64,000 nucleotides of DNA, taken from the NCBI RefSeq assembly GCF_030272615.1, contig NC_081405.1:159608317-159672316 (forward strand), written 5' to 3'. The position numbers and the translations under genes were made by a program. Below, one piece after another: positions 46,538 to 56,870 of this stretch (within the stretch, counting starts at the first letter, position 1; the number at the start of each line of letters is the position of its first letter). This DNA comes from Cryptomeria japonica. Its lineage: Eukaryota > Streptophyta > Pinopsida > Cupressales > Cupressaceae. The notes beneath the pieces are model-generated. The model made no database searches and was not told the DNA's origin. It saw nothing but the letters and a program-made list of their open reading frames with translations.

Positions 46538-47782
46538 AAAATAATTATTGGTAAATATGGTTCGTGACAGGATACCATGAACAAACAAAAAGGAAAGCCT
46601 ACTAAGGTATGGAGAAGGAAGCAAGAGCAAGGTAATGAGAAGGATGATTATATGATTATGCATTATGCACTCCATGCACAAATTTGAGGAGATGCATGAA
46701 TTTAGGGGGAGCTTGTCATTGCACTATTGTTCAACTCTATGGAAAAGACAACTCAAAAGATAAAGTCTCATAGAATATTAGGGAAAGAGAAGTCATGGTT
46801 GGAGAGAAGGATGAGAATTTTATTATGGTAGTAGCAAACTACATATTAAAAGTTTACCATATAATGAAGTGAAGGAGAACCAATGTCAAGATGATAAAGA
46901 GTTTAGAAGACTTAAGACAATGAGAGAGTTTTTCAAAACTTTGATAGAGGGATGAGAACAATTCAAAGAAGTATGCTTGCATATGTGTTGGCAAAAGAAT
47001 AAGAATTTGATAGAGGAAAGTTAGATGCTTATATTCAACTTTACATGAAAAATGTTCCTATTGATGTAATGTTGCCATAGAAAACATGGATGGAAGTATG
47101 ATGAGCATACCTTCACTATTGATGTCAAGAGGAAGAATTATGAAAGGAACCTAAAAAAGAAATCTAAAGCATGTAAAAGAGAAAATTGCATCAAGGTAAT
47201 GAAAGAGTAAAATTTCCGTATGGGCAGCCCTTGGAAAGAGAAAGGTCTTAGAAGGTCTTGAAGATAGTAAAGTACAAGAAGAAAGAAACGAAAAGAGGGG
47301 TTACAATCTGAGTAGCTAGAAATATTCCAGAATTGACAAAGATAGTGTCAAATGGCCCAATTTAAAGAGCAAATAAGATAGTTTCAAAGTTCCCATGTAA
47401 GAGGATGGCAAAACGACAATCATTCAATCATGGCAATCAGAAATCTTGAGGAAGAGAGAGAAGATAAGAAGACTCTTACAAAGAGATCAAAAGGATGATC
47501 TTCATCTACAGCCATGGATAGAGGAACATGCGTAAGAAAGTGATGGGATAACTAAATAAAATTACCAACTTGTGAAACTCAAGGAGGTGATCCAAATTCT
47601 TTTGAACAATTATATAAAAAGCAAATCACCCAAGAAAGAGGAGTATTAGAGCAAGGGTGAGCATTAGAGAATCTCCAATAGGGGGAGAAGTATTCTCTTG
47701 TTGCATTGGATGTTTCTCATGATCCATTTGTGGATAGAAGTTTTATAAACATCCCTTTGGCATTGATGTCAAAGGGGGTGAT
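46538..47782 (+). other. S1 3' internal region with repeated polypurine motifs
   Basis: No clean frame; short protein-like pieces only (for example EGGDPNSFEQLY near 47585). AGGGGGAG occurs at 46704-46711 and 47680-47687, and the tract AAAGGGGGTGAT at 47771-47782 abuts the 3' LTR. Repeated AGGGGGAG upstream of the final tract is a known Sirevirus trait. Confidence 0.6.
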
Positions 47783-48993
47783 TGTTGGAAATATTGTCAT
47801 TGATGTCAAAGGCACTTAGTGGAGATTGTTGGAAATATTGTCATCGATGTCAAAGGAATGAGAGAGAATGTTTGCAAGATTGAAAGAAGAGGAGGTGAAG
47901 AGTGCAGCAATCATCTTACATCACTTTACAAGGAAAGTTTATGATGCAAATGCTGTATACAAAATTGGCCATCTGCATTCAAAATATGGCAACTAGCATG
48001 GACCAAAAAGGATAGAGAAATTTGATCGAGGAAGTAAAGAATGGATCGAGCCTTAGCACATTAGAGTTGAATCACATTAGTATATTTATCACTTGATAGA
48101 TATACAGAAGTTGAAGACATATTAGAAATGGAAAAGAATGTCTAAGTCACATTTATAATAATCAAATTTAGATATTTGAAAATTAATGGTAACACTCAAA
48201 TTCAAATCTGTATTAGAACACCCAAGAACAACAATTAAAGTGAAGCAAGGAGTAATTAATTAAAACAGAAACTCATAGTAAATATGACAAAAGAAGAACA
48301 AGACAAAAAGAGAATAAAACAAAAAAGAATAAGACAAAAGAATTAGGACAAGAAAAGAATAAAACAAAAATGGATAAGACAGAAATAAAGGTGAGATTCT
48401 TTAAAGAGTTATTATGTGCAAAGAACTTAGTTTTCAAAGGATGTGATTATCCAAAGAGATGCGATTATGAAGAATAATAATTAAAAGATGCATTTCATTA
48501 GCAGCAACATTATTAAGAAAAGATAAAGGCAACGATTAGTAAATGGGAAGACATGTCTCTTCCAAGAAGTATCTATGCCAAGGAGTATGAATCTTAGAAG
48601 TTAAAGGCATAAATAGAGATAGAAAATAAGGAAGAGAAGTGTGTGTGGAGTGAGCAATAAAATAAAATGTCATTCTGATTTGAAATAGATTGATATGGAA
48701 GACAAAAAGCAGATCTTAGAGTAGATTTTTGGGCCATATTGAAGAAATTAAATAAAAAGAATAAAAGTGTAGTGAGAAAATGAAATATCATTAAGAAGAG
48801 CCGAATTGTTAAGCAGATCTAATAAATGGCAGCAAATAATTGTGAAGAAGAATAAATATTATTTTAGAGTAGAGCAGATTTGACTGCAAGCAGATTTTCT
48901 CAAGAAATAAAAGGCAATGCATATGAAGATCATTCAGTTTTAAGATGTAAAGCAGAGTCTAGGAAGGAGATAGAAGCATTAAATTATGAAGAA

Positions 48994-48998
48994 GGTAT
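48994..48998. other. Left target-site duplication of E1 (GGTAT)
   Basis: Matched by AGTAT at 55463-55467 (one change); the S1 5' LTR has AGGTATGAATAAATG at the unbroken site. Confidence 0.85.
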
Positions 48999-50124
48999 TG
49001 TTGTGACGTTTTCACACATCGCCCCATTGCAAATGGGGACTCCCACTTTTTGCTTGGTAGCGTAGTTGTCTTAGCTTAGTCGTCTAGCTTGGCAGTAGTT
49101 TCTTTAGTCTTTAACCTCTTGCTTGTGAGGGGACACAATGCCTTGTCCTCAGGATGTGATCAAGTCAGGTAGTCTAGCAACAGTCGGGTCTTCCTCTAGA
49201 CTAGTTTGGGGTCTGTTGTGATGTTTTCACACATCGCCCCATCACAAATGGAGACCCCCTACTTTTTAGGCCCTTCCGGTCTTTTGGCTTTGTTTTTTGG
49301 GTCTTTTTTCGCAGCAGTCTTGTCAGTCTCTCTGCTTTGCAAGTGTTTGGGGGTCATATTGATTAAGTTTGCTTTTCGTTTGAGCAAATTTGGTTAAGTC
49401 TAGGACTCGTTTCGTCAATTTTAGGGTTTCTTCCTTTAATCGTAGATTTTAGGGGTTTCTGTTAGGTTTTTGGAAAACTATGCATACAACGGGAATCAAG
49501 ACCCTTCAAGGAACCTCCTAGTAAAATTTGAGCGAATTCTGAGCACTTACTATTTTTAGTAAGTTTGTCTGCCTCCCCAGATTGGTCTAATTTTGCCAAA
49601 AATCAAACTTACTATTTTTAGTAAGTGCTTTTCTGACCTATTTTGCCCAAACCTTGACATTTTGAAACACTTACTATTTGGGAAAATCTATTTTTGGCAG
49701 GTTCTTCACAGGAATACACTGAAAATTGAACATCCCTGAAGACTGAACGCTCCTGAAGATCATTTCTAAATCCGTAAGACTCAGAAGGCAGACAAGTTGG
49801 ATCAAAAAAATGGTTAAGTTTGGAACTCCTATTCCAAAAGAGGAAAGCATGCAAAATCATCCAAGTCTGGAAATTCACATCAATCCACCAATGTCATCCT
49901 GATCCGAAAATGGCTTGAAATTTCACCAAGTCTGAAAATTTGAAAGATCTTCCAAAATCCAGAATTTGCATTATGATTCCTAGGGACCTGAAACCACTCT
50001 CAAATATCCTGCCAATATATATGAAATATAACTTAAAGTATAAGCTTCATATACTTAAATGTTATATTTCATATATATACATGTCCTGAATTGGTAGAAA
50101 ACATCAAATTCCTTCCTCAAGCAA

Positions 50125-50825
50125 GATGCCGCCCAAACACTCAAGAGGGCGCCAAACTGGAGGAGCCATGGAGGATTCAAAAAATCATAATATTCCATGG
50201 CACATGCAAAATGCCGCCCTAGGGTGATGAAGGGCGCTAAATTCAATGAGTCTTGGAATTCATAGCAAATCAATGAATTCCTTCCCTTAGTCAAAATTGT
50301 GCCTTGGAAAGTGATAAGGCGCCAAAATGGAAGGTCCATGGAATTCATGAAGTGGATGGAGTTCCATGTTCAATGCAAAATGGTGCCTTAGATGAGGGTT
50401 GGGCGCAAAACCAAGGGAAGCAAGGAAAATCCTCAAAATTGCCAAATTCCTCCTCACCTTAAAAAATCCGCCTAACACTCAGGGAGGGCGCTAAAGAGGG
50501 ATAATGAAGGAAAGTCCTCTAAATCATGAATTCCTCCCCATGAAGAAATTCCACCATGAGACAAGGAAGGGCACCAAAAAGAGATGTGCATGGAGAGATG
50601 GAAAAAGGAGTGAATTCCATGCCAAAGGTGAAATAGCACCCTAGATGGGAGGAAGGTGCTAAACTCAAGATGCCTTGGAAATGGAGAAAATGTTGAAATT
50701 CCATGACAAATGCAAGATTGCGCCTAGCAAAGATGAAGGGTGCTAAAGATGGGGTCCCGTGGAAAACTCATGAATCCCTTCGCAATTGAGAATTGCACTC
50801 TGGCCAAAGAAAGGATGTTGAAATG
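50125..50825. repeat. E2 array: nine hairpin motifs at 84-85 bp
   Basis: The second arm (AGGGCGCTAAA or variant) begins at 50147, 50232, 50317, 50401, 50486, 50569, 50654, 50738 and 50812: steps 85, 85, 84, 85, 83, 85, 84, 74. Each is preceded by a GCGCC(T/C)-type arm 15-20 bases upstream, so each can form a stem. The arm contains the same GYGCTA word as the Gypsy LTR arrays. Confidence 0.88.
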
Positions 50826-51206
50826 ACTAAGTCAAGGAGAATCAAGGAAGTGATGAATTCCACCATGAAGAGTGAATTCCATGCTCAGGCTTGAAAACAT
50901 GAAAAATTGTCTAAGGCATGAAAATCCAAGGGTCAAGATGGAATGAAAAGTAGAATTTCCCCTGGATTTTTTTTTCAAAACTCCATTCTCGGGCATCAAA
51001 TCACATCCAAATTTCAAAATGTTTATAGATTTGGATTCGTAGGAGAATTCTCTCCCTCCTGGGTTTGAAACCCTAATTTGTGGAAAATTCCTAAAAAATA
51101 GGAGATGGTGAAAATTGATGGAAAACCTTCTCCAAGCAAGGAAAGTTGAAGAGACTTCAAGAAAATTCTTCCTGAATCAAATTTTCTCTCTCCAACAATT
51201 CTAGAT

Positions 51207-51479
51207 GTGCAGAAGCGGATATATGACGGTAGGGTCCACTTGCATGGCGAGGATCTATTGAACACATGGCAGTATGGTGGCACATTCATTGCCGGAATAT
51301 TTGACCAAATGGCGACCCGGTCATTGCATGAAGAATTAATGGAGCATCTTTCGTATGCAACTGTCACATTTATGGCATTATGGCAGATTCCTGCTGCATG
51401 CAGCCGTCACGTTCAGGAGATGATGGTGCATTTATGGCATTATGGGCGATTTTTGCATGAGGGTACATTCATTGCATAG
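51207..51479 (+). CDS. Short frame in E2, doubtful
   Basis: 90 codons upstream of the E2 promoter, with loosely repeated pieces (TWQYGGTFIAGIF; ALWQIPAA; LWHYGRFLHEGTFIA). No known domain. It may be a repeat artefact rather than a gene. Confidence 0.15.
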   Translation: MQKRIYDGRVHLHGEDLLNTWQYGGTFIAGIFDQMATRSLHEELMEHLSYATVTFMALWQIPAACSRHVQEMMVHLWHYGRFLHEGTFIA

Positions 51480-51623
51480 TGGGCACTTTTGAATGTAATG
51501 GTTAATTAATGCTTTATAGGTGCCATTTTTGGCAGGATTGTAATTAATTGTATATGGGCTTTATGGGGTATTTATTGCTGATTCCCACGTTGTTGCATCT
51601 TGAGTGGGGAATCTTCTAGGGTG

Positions 51624-51668
51624 AAACCCTAATTAGGGTTTGCATAACCTGAGGCCTATATAAAGGGG
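51624..51668 (+). promoter_or_regulatory. E2 promoter: telo-box palindrome and TATA box
   Basis: AAACCCTAATTAGGGTTT (51624-51641), then CCTATATAAAGGGG (51655-51668). Transcription would start about 51690 and leave R-U5 of about 780 bases. Confidence 0.65.
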
Positions 51669-52805
51669 TGACCATTTTTAAAAGAGGAGAGATTATTATT
51701 TGAGATTGTTGCATCAGGATTGTTGAAGTAGCCAACTTAATACATTGTTCGATTTTGATGGTGTATTCTTGTTCTATTTTAGCAATCTGCATGGTCTTGC
51801 TCTCTTCATAGATTAGATTTGCTTACATGTTGTTAGAAGAACCGGATTTGATAGGATTACTTGTTTTGCAGAATCCGAGCTCATACTTTTGCTGTGCAGC
51901 TGATTGTTGCATATTGTGCAAAGTTAGCCTGAGCCTTTTAGTTATGTGTGTATGCTTAACTTCGATTATGAGTGAAGATTGTTCGATTCGATGGTCCACA
52001 TTGGTGATTTGAAAAACTTCTACACACCCTTTGAAGATTGCACCGCCTTCGCGTAGTTGTGCTCTGCTAGCGAAGCAAAGTGTGGTTTGATTTGCATGAG
52101 TGATCCCGTCTCTTGTTCTTAGGATTAAATTAGCTTTAGCATAGTTCTCTCTACCCTACTCTCATTTACTTTCAGCATATTTCGAAATTCCAAAAAATAA
52201 AAAATTAGGGCTTTCATTGCAAATCATTCATATAGAAATCCTTGAACTTGCATGAGTGTATTATCCTCTTCAGTTGAACATACGTAATGCCCCTTGGGTT
52301 AACAACAAACCCATCAATCAACTGAGTCACGTCCACACACTGAAGGAACCTTGGAGTTAGCCGTTTGAACTTTTGTGCAATCTTTGCATACAGACTAATT
52401 TTGATAAGGTGACCATTGGTAACTTTATTCTGTGATCGACGCTGTCATAAAAAAACATGTCAACAGGGTCTTCTTAGCTCTAGGTGCTCAAGTGATAGGT
52501 GAGAGGCAAGGTAGTCATTGGATGACGCTTCATAATGCAACTTCTAGGTTAGGTCAAGGTATGAGTCTTAAGTGTGATGAGCAGTCAAGCGAGCAAGTAG
52601 ACTTTCTCAGGTTAGAGCATGGAGGCGAGGGACAATCAAGAAGTGACAATCAAATGAATAAGATGAAGTGCTTGATGAAGATCGATGAAGGTCTAGGTGA
52701 TGTTAAAGGGAAAGAAAACACCAAGTCAACCTTATCAAGAAGTCACTTTACTCTTGGTGAAATTAGTGAGTGATGAGGTAGGGGTAATTTTTCCTTTACT
52801 TGCTC

Positions 52806-53628
52806 AAATCCCCAACCAAGGAAGAATTATTCCTTCACTACCTCAAATCCATGGCCTCGGAGTCATTTTTCCTTGACCTCCCAAAATCCGCGGCCTTGGG
52901 TGCATTTTTCCTTGAGTTGCTAAAATCCATGCCTCAGGCATGGAGATGGCAAGATTGATCTTTGAAGTGAAGATGAAACATTGAACTTGCTCAATCCTTG
53001 ACTTAGAGTGAATCAAATGAGGATCAATATCATATTGGGGGTGAATTAATTGGTTAGGTGCTTGAAGTTGGCAAGACTGAACAAGAGAAGTAAGTTCGTC
53101 CTTCACCTACCCAAATCCATGGCCAAGGTAGAATTTTTCCCTCACTCCCTCAAATCCCCACCCTAGGAGGTGGATGATGATTTTTCCCTGACTTGCTAGA
53201 ATCCACAACTAGTGGAGGCTCAGATTGAAGTACTTTAAAGGCAATGATGAATGAAAGCAATGCTATCCTAATGCCTTGATGATGAAGCTGCCTTGGTGAA
53301 TTGAATAAGGAGATCTTGGTGTTGAAGGTGAACGGAAACACTGAATTCATAACTTGAAACTTTCCATCACCTCCCAAAATCCACGACCTTCCTCAAGTAC
53401 TTCCCTCATTGCCTCAAATCCATGGCAATTATCCTCAAGTTCTTCCTTCACTGCCTCAAATCCATGACAGTCATGACATTTTTCCTTGGCTGGCCAATAT
53501 CCATGACAGTCATCAGAATATTTCCTTTACTTGCTAAAATCCATGACAATGAGCATTTTTTCCTTAGGTTGCAAAGATCTACGACCTTAAGATGGAAGGT
53601 GAAGTTTGTCTATCACTTGGTAGAATCC
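52806..53628 (+). repeat. E1 array: TTTTTCCTT...AAATCCATGGCC at 39 bp
   Basis: The word AAATCC (or one change) starts at 52806, 52845, 52884, 52923; 53113, 53152, 53199; 53377, 53416, 53458, 53497, 53537, 53574, 53623. The step is 39 in most cases. Each is preceded by TTTTTCCTT(C/G)ACT-like sequence. The three clusters are 178-190 bases apart. Confidence 0.85.
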
Positions 53629-53843
53629 ACGATCGAACTTCAAAATGTTAAAAAATCTCAGACTTAGAACCTCAATCAGACCTGAAGTGAGTAAAATCAG
53701 ACATGAAAACAGAAATCATAGCACCATTTCAACCCCATTAGGAATGCATATCAATTAGAAAGTTTGAAAAATATGTGAAATCAGTATATATCAGGTATAT
53801 TTGATGGTATCCTGTTTGTTTTTGCAGGTGACTAAGGAAGAGA

Positions 53844-54152
53844 GTGAAGGAGCTGGCTGCAAGCAACATCAAGGCAGGGATGTACTTCGAGGGAAACACT
53901 TCACCAAAGTTCTCTCTACAGCACTTCAGAAAGGGAGAATGCACCTCAAAATTAGGCCACATGAGGATTCAACACCAACCTGAAAGTGGATATGAAGAAG
54001 ACAACAAGGCGGAGGTGGATTACATTTATCCTTTAGAGAAGAAAGATCTGCCCGTCATCAAGGCATTCAAGAATACAAGAGGTGGTTGCAAGAATCAAGT
54101 TATACAAAGAGGATCAAGCATTCACGATGAGGAGGAAGTTGGGCAATCTTGA
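53844..54152 (+). CDS. 102-codon frame in E1, unknown
   Basis: Open frame just after the splice-like TTTTTGCAG. It is charged (ESGYEEDNKAEVDYIYPLEK) with no recognised domain. It could be a remnant of an internal gene comparable with the E3 ORF, but I see no similarity to it. Confidence 0.25.
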   Translation: MKELAASNIKAGMYFEGNTSPKFSLQHFRKGECTSKLGHMRIQHQPESGYEEDNKAEVDYIYPLEKKDLPVIKAFKNTRGGCKNQVIQRGSSIHDEEEVGQS

Positions 54153-54549
54153 ATTTCCTCCAAAAATCCAAGAATTGTTGCCAATACAACAAGAGAGTAA
54201 TCTAAGACAAAGGCTTCAAGTGAAGGGATTTAGGATCAAGGATAGGTGAAGTTGATCAAGTTAGATAAGGTGATGCAATTTGGGAATATCTCCCACCATC
54301 ATCTCATTCATCACGGGCTTGGAAATGTTGAGTATCAAGAGATATTGCTCAATCACAAACACTTGTGATGAGTTACAAGGAGTAAGCTGAGGTGGTGCCT
54401 AGTCATCACCAACCCAATCACAGGCGTCCAGATTCAATGCACTTGACTCATCCAATGAGGATAACTACCACATGTGGAGGCACAAAGTTTGATGTACCTA
54501 AACTCATCATTCATTGCTCAAGCATTAAATGTTATGTAATGGGTGTAAC

Positions 54550-54641
54550 AAGCCCTAATTAGGGTTTTTATCTTTCAATCTTCGCCATTGATTTGGGTTT
54601 GATCCTGGCCATTCATTTGTAAAGGGAAGCCTATAAAGGGC
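54550..54641 (+). promoter_or_regulatory. E1 promoter: telo-box palindrome and TATA box
   Basis: AAGCCCTAATTAGGGTTT (54550-54567, one mismatch from the palindrome), then CCTATAAAGGGC (54630-54641), 63 bases apart as in E3. Confidence 0.65.
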
Positions 54642-55950
54642 TTGCTCTCCTCATTTGTAAAGGTTAATAGTTGGTTAATAGACAATAGGTAGTAGCAAAA
54701 GCAATTAGTAGTTAGAGTATAGTAGGAGGAGAAGGCAAAAATTGTGGCCAAACATGTAAATAAACATACTTTTCATTGAATTTATGGTGAATGGTGGTGT
54801 TTCTTTTGCATATTGTATGGTTTCTTGTTATATCCTCATGTTAGATGAAGTTCATTGATTGTGATAGAGTAATGTGTGGATGTTGATAATTCCTTGGTTC
54901 ACACTATTTGTGGTTGGATGATTTTCAATTACAGTGCATAGTTAGCCTGAACATTAAAATCTGCTAAGTTCAATTGTGGATATGTTTATTCAAGTTGCGC
55001 CAATGAATTGGTTATTTGGATGAACTTTCATGATATGAAAACCTTTCATTTCCCTTGGAAGATTGCATCAATTTTGTGTAGTTGTTGGCAACATGTGGAA
55101 ACAAATCTCGGTTTAAGGAATGTGTCCATCCAAGCATGATCCAGTGCTATCATTGATCTTAGGAGTAGATTAGATTTCTCTAAACCCTCAATCCCTTTAG
55201 TCTTTTTTTTTAAATCAAGTGAATTTCCATGTTCTAGCTGCATTCAAGCAAGAATTTAAGTACAAACGTAAGTCCCCCTTGTGATTCCAGCAATATCATA
55301 TCAACCATTGAACTTATCCACATGTCAAGAACTGACATTTGGAACCTTGGAGTCACCTCAAGTGATCACTTAGTTCAGCATTTGAGGAGGTTTTGTTCAA
55401 GAGAGGATAAGATACCTTGGTATTGTATTCTGTGTATTCTGTGTATAAAAAACACATCAACAAGTATGAATAAATGAAACTATAACAGAAGAATGTATGC
55501 AGATTTGGTAGCAAGAATATATGAAGATTTGTAAGGGGATAGTAATTGGTTTTGTGGGAGTTTTATGATCAGTTTATAGCAGATTTGAATGGAGGAGATT
55601 GAAGAAGAGAGTTATAGCTCTTGTGAAGACAATTTGAACGAGGGGTTGGTGCCTCTAGTGGCAAGTGCTCATGAATTGAATGGGGGGGTTGGTGCCTCTT
55701 GTAGGTTAAGCCTACAAAATTTGTAAGAGATTATTATATAAGCAAGTAATTTGCCGTGTTTTTCTCCCGTAAGGCTTTCCACATAAATATTAGGTGTTAT
55801 TGTGTTTTTCTCTTGTGCATGAATATTAATTTTGAGTAAATGATGCTATTATTATTAATCAAGTTTTATATATGATATTAAGTTTGTAAAAAGTAAATAT
55901 TATCATTATATTAATTCACCCCCCCTCTCGGTATAACTGTGTGCTCATCA

Positions 55951-56394
55951 ATCACAACCAAGAAATATAATCTTATAGGGTCATAGATTCCTAGGTCCGC
56001 GACTTCACTATTGCTTTGATCAAATCGACACATTGAGGAATCAGTAGCTCTGTAATCTTTTCCCTTCAAGATTTCTCTACTTTGCAGGTTTCAAGAGACA
56101 CACTCTAATGGCACCCTTGATCACAAGGCTTGTATTAGATATGCAGCATGGATGCCTAATTTTGTAGAAAACGTCCTCCATAGATCACTATGCAACTCCG
56201 TTATAATGTGATTTTTTTAATGCTCAAACAGCTTGTTGGTGTCGAAGACACACAGCAAAGTGATATGCACATTATGAATAAAAATTAAAGAGGAATTTTA
56301 CAATATCGCAAAACTCACCTTACAACTATTCAATAAGAGAGCCTCGGTTTTGACAAAAATCGAGAGAGATAGCTAACAACAAAACAAAGATCTG
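55951..56394. other. S1 right flank, no recognisable gene
   Basis: Starts with the right ATCAC duplication of S1. Joined to 24556-24801 it forms the pre-insertion host sequence. No protein-like frame seen. Confidence 0.45.
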
Positions 56395-56853
56395 CTAGTG
56401 GTTGTAAGAGATACCAAGCTGCCCACCAATTGTTTGCCCACCAATTGTTTGTAGCGTGATTCATTAACTGGAGATGAATCATTGGAAGTTGACAACTTCT
56501 GCCTAACCTCCAGAGGTGAGAAGATGTTACAATTTGCTATCCAAAAATGCTCAAAAAGTCTTGTGACATATTTGATTTGAACTATGAAGATGGTATTATC
56601 AGATTGCCAAAATTCAACTCGTAGGCAATAATGTAGGAGGCTTTGATCTAACTTGTCAAAAGCTGCACACAAATCTTATTATACTGGCTAAATTGCAGTC
56701 TCTGTGCTATTTGTAATAGCAAAATCATCAACATACACAATAAGAACTACATTATCATTACCATCGTTTTTGCAATAAAGAATTGGGTTAGAAAGAGTGC
56801 TTATTCCATAATCTTTTAAATATTTATCAATTTTAAGATAAGTAGATTTTGTT
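56395..56853 (-). pseudogene. pol: Copia RT remnant, copy 1 (split by R')
   Basis: Minus strand reads VYVDDFAIT near 56725 (catalytic YVDD), then LCAAFDKLDQSLLHYCLRVE and IKYVTRLFEHFWIANCN, ending near ESRYKQLVG. Copia RT after the palm. The 5' side continues beyond R' at 58658. A second copy of the same segment lies at 58741-59160. Confidence 0.8.
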
Positions 56854-56870
56854 CATTCTAGTGGATTGTT
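56854..56870. other. Left target-site duplication of R'
   Basis: CATTCTAGTGGATTGTT recurs exactly at 58641-58657; the unbroken site (one small indel) is at about 59075-59093 in the second RT copy. Confidence 0.92.

Larger units (their letters stand above)
49214..52465 (+). mobile_element. E2: giant solo LTR (3.25 kb) nested in E1
   Basis: Starts TGTTGTGATGTTTTCACACA and ends AACATGTCAACA. GGGTC flanks it perfectly (49209-49213 and 52466-52470). It contains an 84-bp hairpin array (50125-50820), a telo-box palindrome (51624-51641) and TATA (51655-51668), and about 800 bases of R-U5. Its 3' 800 bases are distantly similar to those of E1. Confidence 0.85.
48999..55462 (+). mobile_element. E1: giant solo LTR (3.2 kb net) split by E2
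   Basis: Starts TGTTGTGACGTTTTCACACA and ends AACACATCAACA. The 5' end carries CCCCATTGCAAATGGGG, a hairpin with a 3-base loop. Downstream of E2 are a 39-bp array (52806-53628), a splice-like TTTTTGCAG at 53828, a 102-codon frame (53844-54152), a telo-box palindrome (54550-54567), TATA (54630-54641) and the 3' end. No second LTR, PBS or pol. Confidence 0.82.
24802..55950 (+). mobile_element. S1: Sirevirus-like Copia element expanded to 31 kb by nesting
   Basis: The 5' LTR (24802-26067) is followed by a PBS and gag; the 3' LTR (47783-55950) is preceded by a polypurine tract. Both LTRs are in plus orientation and flanked by ATCAC on each outer side. Removing nested insertions (28825-30349, 31030-37097, 37684-46520, 48999-55462) leaves about 8.2 kb. 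The remaining internal sequence (about 5.2 kb) holds gag but no recognisable protease, integrase or RT, so S1 was probably non-autonomous or lost pol. Two-CCHC gag and repeated AGGGGGAG motifs before the 3' LTR are Sirevirus traits. Confidence 0.75.
47783..55950 (+). repeat. 3' LTR of S1, split by E1
   Basis: Starts TGTTGGAAATATTGTCATTG, ends GTGTGCTCATCA. Without E1 it is about 1.7 kb. It contains 55912-55935 (TTCACCCCCC then CTCTCGG), matched in solo LTR C. The S1 5' LTR gives the uninterrupted sequence at the E1 insertion point (about 25750). Confidence 0.82.

Noticed and set aside
52432-52773. 113-codon frame as a gene
   Set aside because: It starts inside E2 and runs across the E2/E1 junction, so it is a chance frame.
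48999-55462. E1 as a full element with LTRs at 48999-52465 and at 55462
   Set aside because: The apparent second 5' end at 49214 and inner 3' end at 52465 are flanked by a perfect GGGTC duplication, which makes them a separate nested element (E2), not an LTR of E1.
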